From Clostridiales bacterium UBA7273 (GTDB lineage Bacteria; Bacillota; Clostridia; Oscillospirales; Oscillospiraceae): a stretch of DNA of 17,121 nt. The notes beneath the pieces are model-generated. The model was given only the letters and a program-made list of their open reading frames with translations, did no database searches and had not been told where the DNA came from. Below are positions 1 through 7,260 of the stretch, piece after piece (position 1 is the stretch's first letter; every line of letters starts with the position of its first letter). The stretch is from contig DKRV01000019.1 of the NCBI GenBank assembly GCA_002472405.1, positions 1 to 17,121 of the forward strand, in the 5' to 3' direction. The position numbers and the translations under genes are program-made.

Positions 1-836
1 CTTACCTGAAGAAGCAGGAGAGCATTCAGAAGAACGCAGTCATCGTTATTATCTGCGATACCCTCGTCGCCATCATGGCCGGCATGATCGTTATGCCCGC
101 ATGCTACGCATTCCTCGGCGGTGAGACCAGCTCCGGCCCGGGACTCCTGTTCCTGTCCATGCAGATAGTTTTCAGCAAGATGGGCTATGTCGGCAACATC
201 ATGGGCTTCCTGTTCTACGCACTCGTCTTTATCGCAGCTATCTCCTCCTCCATGTCCCTCCTCGAGGTCATCACCTCCTTCAAGGTCGACCAGAACGTTG
301 AGCAGGGCAAGGCACCCGGACGCAAAAAGTATGCAATTATCGTTGCAATCCTTGTCTTCGTCTTCTGCCTGCCCACAGCTCTTGACGGCCTTGGCAGCGG
401 CACCAACGGCGGCGCGACCATCGGCAACCCCGCTGACGTTCTCGGCATGCACTGGGCAGAGGCCGGCGATATCACAGAGTTTGCTGAAGGCACCACTTAC
501 TATGTGAAGGGTGACGACGGAATTTACACCAAGCTTGCTGCCGACGAAGCTTTCGTCGAGGGCGAGACCTATTATCTCGACACCTCGAAGGCTTGGAATG
601 CAGACTGGCTCGACTTCTATGACATGCTGTCTGAGGGCATCATGATGCCTCTCGGCGCACTGGTCATGGCATTCGGCATCGGCTGGATCTGGAAGATCGA
701 CATGGTCGTTGAGGAATGCGAGCAGTCCGGACACAAGTTCTGGGGCCGCGGCTTCTTCAACGTCTGCTACAAGATCATCACTCCGATCGGTATGGCATTC
801 GTTCTGTACGCACAGGTCACCGGCTTCTTCGGCTAA
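1..836 (+). CDS. Sodium-dependent transporter, NSS (SNF) family, C-terminal part
   Basis: The gene is cut by the left edge; the reading frame enters at base 3 and stops with TAA at 834-836, leaving about 277 residues. Members of this family import amino acids or related solutes by sodium symport in the cytoplasmic membrane. The visible part has several hydrophobic helices, with family-like runs such as GLLFLSMQ, ISSSMSLLEV, VFCLPTALDG and the glycine-rich MPLGALVMAFGIGWIW, and a last helix before the C-terminus. The N-terminal half carrying most of the substrate and sodium sites is outside the window, so the substrate cannot be named. The loop between VFCLPTALDG and the next helix (about 390-605) is unusually long and carries an internal repeat, FAEGTTYY then FVEGETYY; related transporters usually have a short loop there. 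A hairpin terminator follows directly, so this is the last gene of its unit. Confidence 0.88.
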   Translation, partial: YLKKQESIQKNAVIVIICDTLVAIMAGMIVMPACYAFLGGETSSGPGLLFLSMQIVFSKMGYVGNIMGFLFYALVFIAAISSSMSLLEVITSFKVDQNVEQGKAPGRKKYAIIVAILVFVFCLPTALDGLGSGTNGGATIGNPADVLGMHWAEAGDITEFAEGTTYYVKGDDGIYTKLAADEAFVEGETYYLDTSKAWNADWLDFYDMLSEGIMMPLGALVMAFGIGWIWKIDMVVEECEQSGHKFWGRGFFNVCYKIITPIGMAFVLYAQVTGFFG

Positions 837-865
837 TTTAAGAAAAGCAACATAACATACGATTT

Positions 866-892
866 AAGGAGCAGCGAAAGCTGCTCCTTTTT
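866..892 (+). terminator. Rho-independent terminator of the transporter gene
   Basis: A perfect 10-bp stem, AAGGAGCAGC at 866-875 paired with GCTGCTCCTT at 880-889, closes a GAAA tetraloop and runs into a U tract. It lies 30 bases after the transporter stop codon. Confidence 0.9.
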
Positions 893-906
893 AAGCGCCA
901 TAATTG

Positions 907-934
907 TTGAAAAAATCTCAAAATATGATATAAT
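907..934 (+). promoter_or_regulatory. SigA-type promoter with extended -10 for the 966 gene
   Basis: The -35 is TTGAAA at 907-912 and the -10 is TATAAT at 929-934, with a 16-bp spacer. TG at 926-927 makes an extended -10 (TGATATAAT). It lies between the upstream terminator and the 966 gene, giving a leader of about 25 nt. Confidence 0.75.
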
Positions 935-965
935 CAGAAGCACCATCGCATAAAGGAGAAAAAGC

Positions 966-1400
966 ATGCGTGAATGTGAAAACTGTAAGAACTATATACC
1001 CGAAGGAATGAAGATCTGCCCGCACTGCGGAAAGCTGCCGCCGACGCTGTGGCCGCAGTTCGGCGTTTATGCCGTGCTGACGATAGTTGCGATAGTATGC
1101 GCCGTGTATTTCAGGCCGTTTTTAAACGGACCTGTGATCGGTGAGGTGTCTCAGGGCGTGCTGTGGGTCGCTGCAGTAATCTTCATTGTCTTCGGCGTAA
1201 TATTCCTCGGCGTCAGCGTGATAATTTTGCGCGATTATAAAAACCGCACATACCGCGGAAAGCTCACAAAGCAGGAGAGAGAACGCTTTGTGAAGATGAA
1301 GCAGCATATCGAGTCAAAACGCCATTTCTATGAGAAAGAGCTTGACTACTGCACGGTCTGCGGCAACAAAAAACCCGCATATATGAATAAAAGCAAGTAA
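966..1400 (+). CDS. Small two-helix membrane protein with zinc-ribbon-type CxxC motifs
   Basis: 144 residues. The N-terminus has a C4-x2-C7 and C18-x2-C21 arrangement (CENC and CPHC), a typical zinc-ribbon spacing. Two hydrophobic helices follow at about 32-50 and 64-88, then a basic and charged tail that ends with a further CxxC (C129, C132) near the C-terminus. Both cysteine-bearing ends probably face the cytoplasm, which fits a two-helix hairpin with a positively charged region after the second helix. AAAGGAG at 952-958 sits 7 nt before the ATG and supports this start. The gene has its own promoter and terminators on both sides, so it is transcribed alone. I do not recognise a specific family beyond a zinc-ribbon domain membrane protein, and no function can be assigned. 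Confidence 0.82.
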   Translation: MRECENCKNYIPEGMKICPHCGKLPPTLWPQFGVYAVLTIVAIVCAVYFRPFLNGPVIGEVSQGVLWVAAVIFIVFGVIFLGVSVIILRDYKNRTYRGKLTKQERERFVKMKQHIESKRHFYEKELDYCTVCGNKKPAYMNKSK

Positions 1401-1416
1401 AATAAGTGTATATGCG

Positions 1417-1450
1417 AAAATCTCCCGATCATTTGATCGGGAGATTTTTT
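1417..1450. terminator. Bidirectional terminator between convergent units
   Basis: A near-perfect hairpin, AAAATCTCCCGATCA followed closely by its reverse complement up to 1447, has T-rich sequence on the plus side and an A-rich start that gives a U tract on the minus strand. It sits 17 nt after the 966 gene stop and just beyond the end of the minus-strand permease gene, so it can stop transcription from both directions. Confidence 0.88.
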
Positions 1451-1460
1451 CGTGTATTTG

Positions 1461-3251
1461 TCAGTCGTAATATTGAGTATCTTCTTCGATGTCAATGCCG
1501 AGATTATCTTTGATCCAGGAGATGCACTCGGTGCAGTCTGTTGTTATTTCAACAACGATATCCTGACTGTCATAATAACGGCTATTGTCGATTGCCTGCT
1601 CAAAGGTTATGTACATCGTTGCGATGATGTCGTCGTAGGTACGGCTGATGACCTTGTGCCCGGCTTTTATATCCGGCAAAAGAGCGTTACGATAAAAATC
1701 GATTGCCTGCGCCGGGGTGAGGTCTATTATCTGATTGTCTCCGATGTACAGTATAGCTTGAGAACAGTGCTCTTCATCGGCGGGGATCGAAGGCGAAAAG
1801 CGCTCGAGCAGGAGATTGGGGGTGTTTGCAAGCTCATAATACCGCTCGACGTTCTCGTCGTCCATCGGCAGAGTGTATTCGCGCGAGACGGTTCTGCCGT
1901 TTTTAAGCTTATACTCAAACATTATGCTCTCGGTATCATCGCTATATACGATATGCTCGTACTCATCCTTATAGCTGACGATCTTTTCGTGCAGCTGGCG
2001 GTAGTTCTCGATAATGGCCGGGTCTTCGACAGAGCCTGTCTGATACACGGTGATGCTCTTGATGCTGCCCTCCTTGGGAACATAAGCACCGATGCCGCAA
2101 ACGTCAAGATCGCAGCAGAGCGTGAACACTGCGCACAGGCAGCATACGACTATAAATCCAACCCAGCTGCCGCGGAAAACGTGGAAGCTTTTTTCAAGCA
2201 GCATTTTTGCGCCGAAATAGCCGATGAAGGCGAATATTATCATGCTCAGTATCATGATAAACACGCTCGCCGAGCGGCTTTCGAACAGGGCAAACAGAAC
2301 CGTGTACAGCAGCAGACCACCGCACAGCGCGGAGCATACGGTCACTCCGTATTTGAAAACAGGGTGCATGCAGCGCACCGCGACAACGTCGCCTGCCGAT
2401 TCCATTCTGCGCCTTCTGAATATCATGAGCGCCGCAGCGGAGAAGACGAGCCCGACAACGCAGTAGATAGCGGACGGCAGCCAGTAATTGAAGGTAAACG
2501 AAATGCACTCGCTTGTCTGGAGAGCAAGACCATAGGTATCGTAGGCATAAGGCGTATTATACTTTAACACCGGTGTGAAATTCTCGAGCATATACACCAG
2601 CGGCGACAGGAAGTCGAGCACACAGTCAAACGAATCGTTCGACATACCCCAGATGAGGCAGGAAAAGTCTAGGCGGATTATAGCCTCCATGCCGACTACA
2701 AGGAAATTGAATATGATGTAAAGTATCGGGAGCACGGCGATGCTTCCGGTCATGACGGCCGTAAGCGAAGCGATGCCGTAGAAGAGGATAAACTGCATTG
2801 AATAAACGCCCAGCCATGTGAATGCCGCCTTGAACGCAAGGGCTGTGTTTATGGTCGCGTCGAGAGAGAACAGAAATGTCAGCAGCGCAATGACGAGGTT
2901 TGACGCCAGCACAGCAAACACGCCGCCGAGCCACGCAGAGCCGAATATCGCCTTGCGGCGAACCGGAAGAGAGGCGATAAGCCCTGTGCTGCGGCTGCTA
3001 TACATGAAGCTGAACACCGCCATAGCGGCTAGTATCGCCATTATGAACGCAACGACCGACGAGGCGAAAACCGCGCTTTCGCATATGGCGAAGATAAAGT
3101 TCGTGGATTTGTTCGGGCCTAAGTTGTTCATAAGCGTGAGAACCGGCAGGAACAGCAGCCAGCCTGCAAAGTGAATTATCCACAGCGGCCAGAAGCGCCG
3201 GAGCGTGCTTTTGAAAAGACCTGCGTTAAAGAACGATATCTTTGACTTCAT
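1461..3251 (-). CDS. ABC-2 type permease with large extracytoplasmic C-terminal domain
   Basis: 596 residues from the ATG at 3251. I chose this start over one 39 nt upstream because GGGAGGTG at 3258-3265 lies 6 nt before it and because it leaves only a 26-nt overlap with the ATPase gene. About nine hydrophobic helices are visible (roughly 22-41, 57-82, 104-130, 145-165, 168-188, 258-279, 301-322, 328-349, 364-381). SRSTGLIASLPVRR at 86-99 resembles the cytoplasmic stretch common in ABC-2 permeases with LPI/LPV motifs. Residues about 382-596 form a soluble, acidic domain predicted outside the membrane. This layout, one ATPase and one permease under a GntR regulator, resembles B. subtilis Ytr-type operons, which respond to cell-envelope stress. 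The substrate is not known. Confidence 0.8.
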   Translation of the reverse strand: MKSKISFFNAGLFKSTLRRFWPLWIIHFAGWLLFLPVLTLMNNLGPNKSTNFIFAICESAVFASSVVAFIMAILAAMAVFSFMYSSRSTGLIASLPVRRKAIFGSAWLGGVFAVLASNLVIALLTFLFSLDATINTALAFKAAFTWLGVYSMQFILFYGIASLTAVMTGSIAVLPILYIIFNFLVVGMEAIIRLDFSCLIWGMSNDSFDCVLDFLSPLVYMLENFTPVLKYNTPYAYDTYGLALQTSECISFTFNYWLPSAIYCVVGLVFSAAALMIFRRRRMESAGDVVAVRCMHPVFKYGVTVCSALCGGLLLYTVLFALFESRSASVFIMILSMIIFAFIGYFGAKMLLEKSFHVFRGSWVGFIVVCCLCAVFTLCCDLDVCGIGAYVPKEGSIKSITVYQTGSVEDPAIIENYRQLHEKIVSYKDEYEHIVYSDDTESIMFEYKLKNGRTVSREYTLPMDDENVERYYELANTPNLLLERFSPSIPADEEHCSQAILYIGDNQIIDLTPAQAIDFYRNALLPDIKAGHKVISRTYDDIIATMYITFEQAIDNSRYYDSQDIVVEITTDCTECISWIKDNLGIDIEEDTQYYD

Positions 3252-4119
3252 AGTCGGCACCTCCCAGCTCATAAATAAATATCTCCTCAAGTGTCAGCGG
3301 AACAAAGTCGATAAACAGCGGATTGCACAGCGCAAGCTTCGATTCAAGCTCTGCCGATGAGCCATGCAGGATGATTGTCTGCAATCTGCCGGTCGATGAT
3401 GCGTGCAGAATATCAAGCCCGTCGGGCAGCGTCTCGCCATCGGGCAGAGCAAGCTGCATTTTGACGATGCCCTCCTGCAGATCGCTGAGCGTGCGCTCTA
3501 TCATGATCTTGCCCTTGTTCATTATGCCGACGTGGTCGCACACGTCCTCAAGCTCGCGCAGATTGTGCGACGAGATAAGCACTGTCGTTCCGTTTTCCGC
3601 AACGTCGGACATCACAATACTCCATATCTGGCGGCGCATCACGGGGTCAAGACCGTCAACCGGCTCGTCGAGCACGAGGATATCGGGTCTGAGCGACATC
3701 ATCATCCAGAACGCGGCCTGCTTCTGCATGCCCTTGGAAAGCTTGCGCATCTGCCGCTTTGTGTCAAGCCCGAACACCTCGCCGAGCTTGTTGAAGCGCT
3801 CGTTATCAAACTGGGGGTAAATGCTGCGGTAAAAGCCGGCCATTTCGCTTATGCTCGCGTTCGGGAAAAAGAAAATATCATCGGGAATATAGGCAATGCG
3901 GTTTTTCACCGACGGGTTTTCAAACACAGGCTCGCCGTCAATAAGGATATCTCCCGAATCCTGCCTGTAGATTCCGGTAAGATGGCGGATGATCGTGCTC
4001 TTGCCGGCTCCGTTCGGGCCGACAAGCCCGTAAACCGCTCCGTCGGGCACGGTCATGTTCAGCCCGTCGAGTGCACGGAAACCATCAAACTCCTTGACGA
4101 CGTTTCTTATCTCAATCAT
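3226..4119 (-). CDS. ABC transporter ATP-binding protein (YtrB-like)
   Basis: 297 residues, a cytoplasmic ATPase that should drive the adjacent permease. Walker A is GPNGAGKS (34-41), the signature is LSKGM (127-131, a variant of LSGGQ), Walker B is DILVLDEP (146-153), the D-loop region is GLDP (156-159) and the H-loop histidine is in SSHN near residue 185. The position usually held by the Q-loop glutamine reads IPDD, as is common in this export-type subfamily. Residues after about 215 form the accessory C-terminal domain seen in these exporters. The start is supported by AAAGGAG upstream. The gene overlaps the GntR gene by 8 nt and the permease gene by 26 nt, so the three are translationally coupled. 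Confidence 0.92.
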   Translation of the reverse strand: MIEIRNVVKEFDGFRALDGLNMTVPDGAVYGLVGPNGAGKSTIIRHLTGIYRQDSGDILIDGEPVFENPSVKNRIAYIPDDIFFFPNASISEMAGFYRSIYPQFDNERFNKLGEVFGLDTKRQMRKLSKGMQKQAAFWMMMSLRPDILVLDEPVDGLDPVMRRQIWSIVMSDVAENGTTVLISSHNLRELEDVCDHVGIMNKGKIMIERTLSDLQEGIVKMQLALPDGETLPDGLDILHASSTGRLQTIILHGSSAELESKLALCNPLFIDFVPLTLEEIFIYELGGADYEVKDIVL

Positions 4120-4477
4120 TTTTAAGCTCTCCTTTCAGGCGCTGCGCAAGCATCTGCTTTGTAACGCCGATGTAGCCAAGCTCCGTAACAAGCTCGTCGA
4201 ATTTCCCGAGAAGCTCGGCGCGGCGCAGAGCCTCGGCCTCGTCATTTGAGCAGACGAAGCTTCCTTTTCCGGGGACGGAACATATATATCCCTCGGCTTC
4301 AAGCTCGCGATACGCGCGCTGGATCGTGCTCGGATTTATGGCAAGTCCTGTCGCCATTTCGCGCACAGAGCTTATCTTACTGCCTGTCGGCAAAGCTCCG
4401 GAAACGATCAGGCGACGCATCCCGTCCTTGATCTGTTCGTATATAGGGCGTGGATCACGGAAGTTTATGCTGATCAC
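4112..4477 (-). CDS. GntR-family transcriptional regulator (YtrA-like)
   Basis: 121 residues if translation starts at the GTG at 4477. I prefer this start because GGAGGG (4485-4490) is spaced 7 nt from it and because the protein then begins ISINFRDPRPIYEQIKDG, as YtrA-type regulators do. A GTG at 4519 would sit at or upstream of the expected transcription start (near 4515) and has no ribosome binding site. The winged helix-turn-helix is clear, with SVREMATGLAINPSTIQRA at about 37-55. The short C-terminal region lacks the large ligand domain of FadR or HutC types, consistent with the YtrA subfamily. It is the first gene of the operon and probably represses it. The ligand or signal is unknown. 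Confidence 0.88.
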   Translation of the reverse strand: MISINFRDPRPIYEQIKDGMRRLIVSGALPTGSKISSVREMATGLAINPSTIQRAYRELEAEGYICSVPGKGSFVCSNDEAEALRRAELLGKFDELVTELGYIGVTKQMLAQRLKGELKND

Positions 4478-4484
4478 TTTTGAT

Positions 4485-4490
4485 CCCTCC
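4485..4490 (-). promoter_or_regulatory. Ribosome binding site that decides the GntR start
   Basis: GGAGGG on the minus strand lies 7 nt before the GTG at 4477. No comparable site precedes the ATG at 4492 or the GTG at 4519. Confidence 0.75.
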
Positions 4491-4511
4491 ATGCGACTGT
4501 GTGGTTTGTTC

Positions 4512-4543
4512 TCATACACTTAGGATATACACAAAATAAACAC
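4512..4543 (-). promoter_or_regulatory. Candidate operator: three GTGT direct repeats over the GntR promoter
   Basis: On the minus strand the motifs GTGTTTAT (4536-4543), GTGTATAT (4525-4532) and GTGTATGA (4512-4519) are spaced 11 and 13 bases apart, about one helical turn, between the -35 and the transcription start. YtrA-type regulators commonly autoregulate, so this is a plausible binding region; the assignment is inference. Confidence 0.35.
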
Positions 4544-4550
4544 TTGTCAA
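4522..4550 (-). promoter_or_regulatory. SigA-type promoter of the gntR-ABC operon
   Basis: On the minus strand a perfect -35 TTGACA (4550-4545) is followed by a 17-bp spacer and a -10 TATCCT (4527-4522). The predicted transcription start is near 4515, leaving a leader of about 38 nt before the GTG start of the regulator. Confidence 0.78.
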
Positions 4551-4626
4551 GAAAATTTTAATTATTCACTTAAAAATGCCTAAAAAATGGGTTGTATACA
4601 GACTTTAAATTGTGAACGTATTTTTC

Positions 4627-4655
4627 TTGCGTATGCAGCGGAAAAATGCTAAAAT
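4627..4655 (+). promoter_or_regulatory. SigA-type promoter for the long plus-strand operon
   Basis: TTGCGT (4627-4632), a 17-bp spacer and TAAAAT (4650-4655), with TG at 4647-4648 giving an extended -10. It is divergent from the gntR promoter. Further TATATT/TATTAT-like hexamers at about 4655-4675 offer alternatives in this AT-rich stretch. Confidence 0.55.
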
Positions 4656-4692
4656 ATTATGCTATATTATATACAATAGGTAAGGTATGCAT

Positions 4693-5556
4693 ATGTGGAT
4701 ATCTGATAAATGGCAGGACTTTGAACTTATAGACTGCTCGAAAGGCGAAAAGCTTGAGCGTTGGGGCAAGTTTTACCTTGTTCGCCCCGATCCGCAGGCG
4801 ATATGGGATACGCCGCGCAGCGACGCACGCTGGAATATGCGCGATGCGCGCTACCGCAGAAGCCAGACCGGCGGCGGAGCGTGGGATAAGGGCGGCCTTC
4901 CGGCAAGCTGGAAAATAAATTACGGCGAGCTTACCTTCAATGTTAAGCCCATGAATTTTAAGCACACGGGTCTTTTCCCCGAGCAGGCGTGCAACTGGGA
5001 TTACGCAATGCGCAAGATCCGCTCGGCAGGACGGCCTATAAACGTGCTCAACCTTTTTGCGTACACGGGTGCGGCAACAGTGGCCTGCGCAAAGGCAGGT
5101 GCAAGCGTGTGCCATGTTGACGCGGCAAAGGGCATGGTCGCATGGGGCAGGGAAAACGCTGCCGCCTCCGGCCTCGGCGATGCGCCGATACGCTGGATAG
5201 TCGATGACTGCGCAAAATTCGTCGAGCGCGAGATACGCCGCGGCCGCCGCTACGATGCGATCATCATGGATCCGCCGTCCTACGGCAGAGGCCCAGGCGG
5301 AGAGGTCTGGAAGCTTGAGCAGAATTTGTGGCCGTTTGTGTCGCTGTGCGCAGGCGTCCTGTCGGATGATCCGCTGTTTGTGATAATAAATTCCTACACC
5401 ACAGGTCTGTCGCCCTCGGTGCTGTCGTATGTGACCGAGAGCATATTCACCAAAAAATTCGGAGGCCGCTCGGAAAGCCGCGAGCTTGGCCTGCCTGTTA
5501 CCGATTCCGGCCTTGTGCTGCCCTGCGGCGCAACCTGCCGGTGGGAAAGGGACTGA
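4693..5556 (+). CDS. Class I SAM-dependent methyltransferase, RlmI-like rRNA methyltransferase family
   Basis: 287 residues from the ATG at 4693, preferred over the ATG at 4687 because AAGG at 4682-4685 lies 7 nt before it and only 1 nt before the other. Known relatives methylate C5 of a 23S rRNA cytosine, but the target here is not shown. The SAM-binding motif I is VLNLFAYTGAAT (about 118-129), followed by the acidic VDAAKGM segment, and the catalytic-type motif is IMDPPSYGRGPGGEVW (about 191-206). E. coli RlmI is about 400 residues with an N-terminal PUA domain; here the N-terminal region (from ELIDCSKGEKLERWG) is short and not obviously PUA. This is the first gene of the long operon, 2 nt before ecfA1. 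Confidence 0.8.
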   Translation: MWISDKWQDFELIDCSKGEKLERWGKFYLVRPDPQAIWDTPRSDARWNMRDARYRRSQTGGGAWDKGGLPASWKINYGELTFNVKPMNFKHTGLFPEQACNWDYAMRKIRSAGRPINVLNLFAYTGAATVACAKAGASVCHVDAAKGMVAWGRENAAASGLGDAPIRWIVDDCAKFVEREIRRGRRYDAIIMDPPSYGRGPGGEVWKLEQNLWPFVSLCAGVLSDDPLFVIINSYTTGLSPSVLSYVTESIFTKKFGGRSESRELGLPVTDSGLVLPCGATCRWERD

Positions 5557-5558
5557 CG

Positions 5559-6392
5559 ATGAGCAGCATAATCAGCATTAAAAATTTGCACTATACCTAT
5601 CCCGGAGACGAAGCGGAAAGCCTCTGCGGAGTTAGTCTTGAAATTGAAAAGGGCAGCTTTGTTGCGGTGCTCGGCCATAACGGCTCGGGCAAAAGTACGC
5701 TTGCAAAGCATTTAAACGCCATCCTTACCCCGACGGAGGGCGAGGTGCTTGTTGACGGAATAAGCACCGCCGACGAGGACAGGCTCCTTGATATCCGCCG
5801 TACCGTCGGCATGGTTTTTCAAAATCCCGATAACCAGATCGTCGCAAACGTCGTTGAGGATGATGTGGCGTTCGCGCCGGAAAACCTCGGTGTCGAGCCG
5901 AAGGAGATACGCCGCCGCGTGGACAATGCGCTCAGACAGGTGGATATGTATGAGTTCCGGCAGCATGCGCCGCACCTGCTCTCGGGCGGACAAAAACAGC
6001 GCGTTGCGATTGCCGGAGTTATCGCAATGGAGCCGGAGGTCATCGTGCTCGATGAGCCCACTGCGATGCTCGACCCGAAGGGCAGGGCAGAGGTCATAAG
6101 CACAGTAACAAAGCTTTGCCGCGAAAAGGGCATAACGGTCGTTTTGATAACGCATCATATGTCCGAGTGTATCGGAGCCGACAGGGTGATAGTCATGTCA
6201 AACGGCAATGTGATCGCCGACGACAGCCCGGAGAACGTTTTCTCGCAGGTCGAGCTTATGAAAAGCGAGGGGCTGACTGTTCCGGCAACGACGGAGCTTA
6301 TGTTTGAGCTTAACAAAAACGGCTGGGATCTGCCGCTGACCGCGCTCGGAGTTTCCGACTGCGCAAAGGAAATCGCAAAGGAATTAAAGTGA
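5559..6392 (+). CDS. ecfA1: Energy-coupling factor transporter ATPase EcfA1
   Basis: 277 residues from the ATG at 5559, which follows an AAAGGG-type site; an in-frame GTG at 5541 would overlap the methyltransferase gene. It is one of two cytoplasmic ATPases of the ECF module, which energises uptake of vitamins and related micronutrients through interchangeable S components. Walker A is GHNGSGKS (39-46), the Q-loop region is VFQNPDNQIV, the signature LSGGQKQR begins at 141, Walker B is VIVLDEPT (from 161) and the switch histidine lies in ITHH near 199. EDDVAFAPENLG is typical of the CbiO/EcfA group. The gene lies 2 nt after the methyltransferase and 1 nt before ecfA2. The A1 label rests on gene order. 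Confidence 0.93.
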   Translation: MSSIISIKNLHYTYPGDEAESLCGVSLEIEKGSFVAVLGHNGSGKSTLAKHLNAILTPTEGEVLVDGISTADEDRLLDIRRTVGMVFQNPDNQIVANVVEDDVAFAPENLGVEPKEIRRRVDNALRQVDMYEFRQHAPHLLSGGQKQRVAIAGVIAMEPEVIVLDEPTAMLDPKGRAEVISTVTKLCREKGITVVLITHHMSECIGADRVIVMSNGNVIADDSPENVFSQVELMKSEGLTVPATTELMFELNKNGWDLPLTALGVSDCAKEIAKELK

Positions 6393-6393
6393 T

Positions 6394-7260
6394 ATGTCAG
6401 AGATAAAAGTAAGCGGTTTGCGCCATGTTTACAGCGCGGACACGCCCTTTGAAAAAATAGCGATAGACAATGTCAATGTTGAAATACCGCACGGGCAACT
6501 CGTCGGACTTATCGGCCACACGGGCTCGGGCAAGAGCACGTTCATTCAGCATTTAAACGGCCTGCTCGTTCCCAGCTCGGGCACGGTGCTGGTTGACAGC
6601 GTGAATATAAACGGCGATAAAGCCGCCGCGCGCGACGTGCGCTTCAAGGTCGGTCTTGTTTTCCAATACCCGGAGTATCAGCTCTTTGAGGAGACGGTGT
6701 ATGCCGATATCGCCTTCGGCCCAAAGAACATGAAGCTCACAGAGAGCGAGATCGACGAGCGAGTGCGCGAAGCTGCGGCGCTTGTCGGCGTCGGCGAGGA
6801 GCTTTTCGAACGCTCACCGCTGGAGCTGTCGGGTGGTCAGAAGCGCAGAGTTGCCATAGCCGGCGTTATCGCAATGCGCCCGGGTGTGCTCATCCTAGAT
6901 GAGCCGACGGCCGGACTTGACCCTGCCGGCTGCCAGAGAATACTTGAAACGATCTGCGACTACCGCGAAAAGACCGGCTCGACCGTTGTCATCGTCAGCC
7001 ACAGCATGGATGACGTTGCGCGCATAGCCGACAGGCTTATTGTCTTTAACCACGGCAGCATCCGCTTTGACGGAACGCCCGAAGAGGTGTTTTCAAACCC
7101 GAAGGAGCTTTCGGATATCGGCCTTTCCGTCCCGGCACCGACGCAGATAGCGTCCGCGCTGCGCGAGCAGGGCGTTGAGATCGAAGGCTCGGTCTACACC
7201 ACCGAGCAACTGCTTGCCGCACTCCTGAAGCTGAAAAAGGAGGTCGGACGCAATGCTTAA
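6394..7260 (+). CDS. ecfA2: Energy-coupling factor transporter ATPase EcfA2
   Basis: 288 residues, the second ATPase of the ECF module, expected to form a heterodimer with EcfA1 and to dock on EcfT. Walker A is GHTGSGKS (41-48), the Q-loop is LVFQYPEYQLFEETV (from 88), the signature is LSGGQKRR (145-152), Walker B is VLILDEPT (165-172), the D-loop region is AGLDP and the switch histidine lies in VSHS. The sequence DIAFGPKN after the Q-loop is typical of EcfA2. AAAGGA at 6377-6382 is a somewhat distant ribosome binding site (11 nt). The gene starts 1 nt after ecfA1 and overlaps ecfT by 8 nt. Confidence 0.94.
   Translation: MSEIKVSGLRHVYSADTPFEKIAIDNVNVEIPHGQLVGLIGHTGSGKSTFIQHLNGLLVPSSGTVLVDSVNINGDKAAARDVRFKVGLVFQYPEYQLFEETVYADIAFGPKNMKLTESEIDERVREAAALVGVGEELFERSPLELSGGQKRRVAIAGVIAMRPGVLILDEPTAGLDPAGCQRILETICDYREKTGSTVVIVSHSMDDVARIADRLIVFNHGSIRFDGTPEEVFSNPKELSDIGLSVPAPTQIASALREQGVEIEGSVYTTEQLLAALLKLKKEVGRNA

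Noticed and set aside
1452..2567. Plus-strand open frame of 371 codons opposite the permease gene
   Set aside because: It has no ribosome binding site, its translation has no recognisable domain, and the minus-strand frame is a coherent membrane protein in a coupled operon.
3403..4125. Plus-strand open frame of 240 codons opposite the ABC ATPase gene
   Set aside because: It is the antisense of a clear ATPase with Walker and signature motifs, and its own translation has no domain.
4478..4519. Longer GntR start at GTG 4519 or ATG 4492
   Set aside because: Neither has a ribosome binding site, and the predicted transcription start lies at or beyond 4519.
4551..4692. Possible riboswitch or small RNA in the divergent intergenic region
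   Set aside because: The stretch is AT-rich and holds promoters, and I see no riboswitch core or stable long hairpin.
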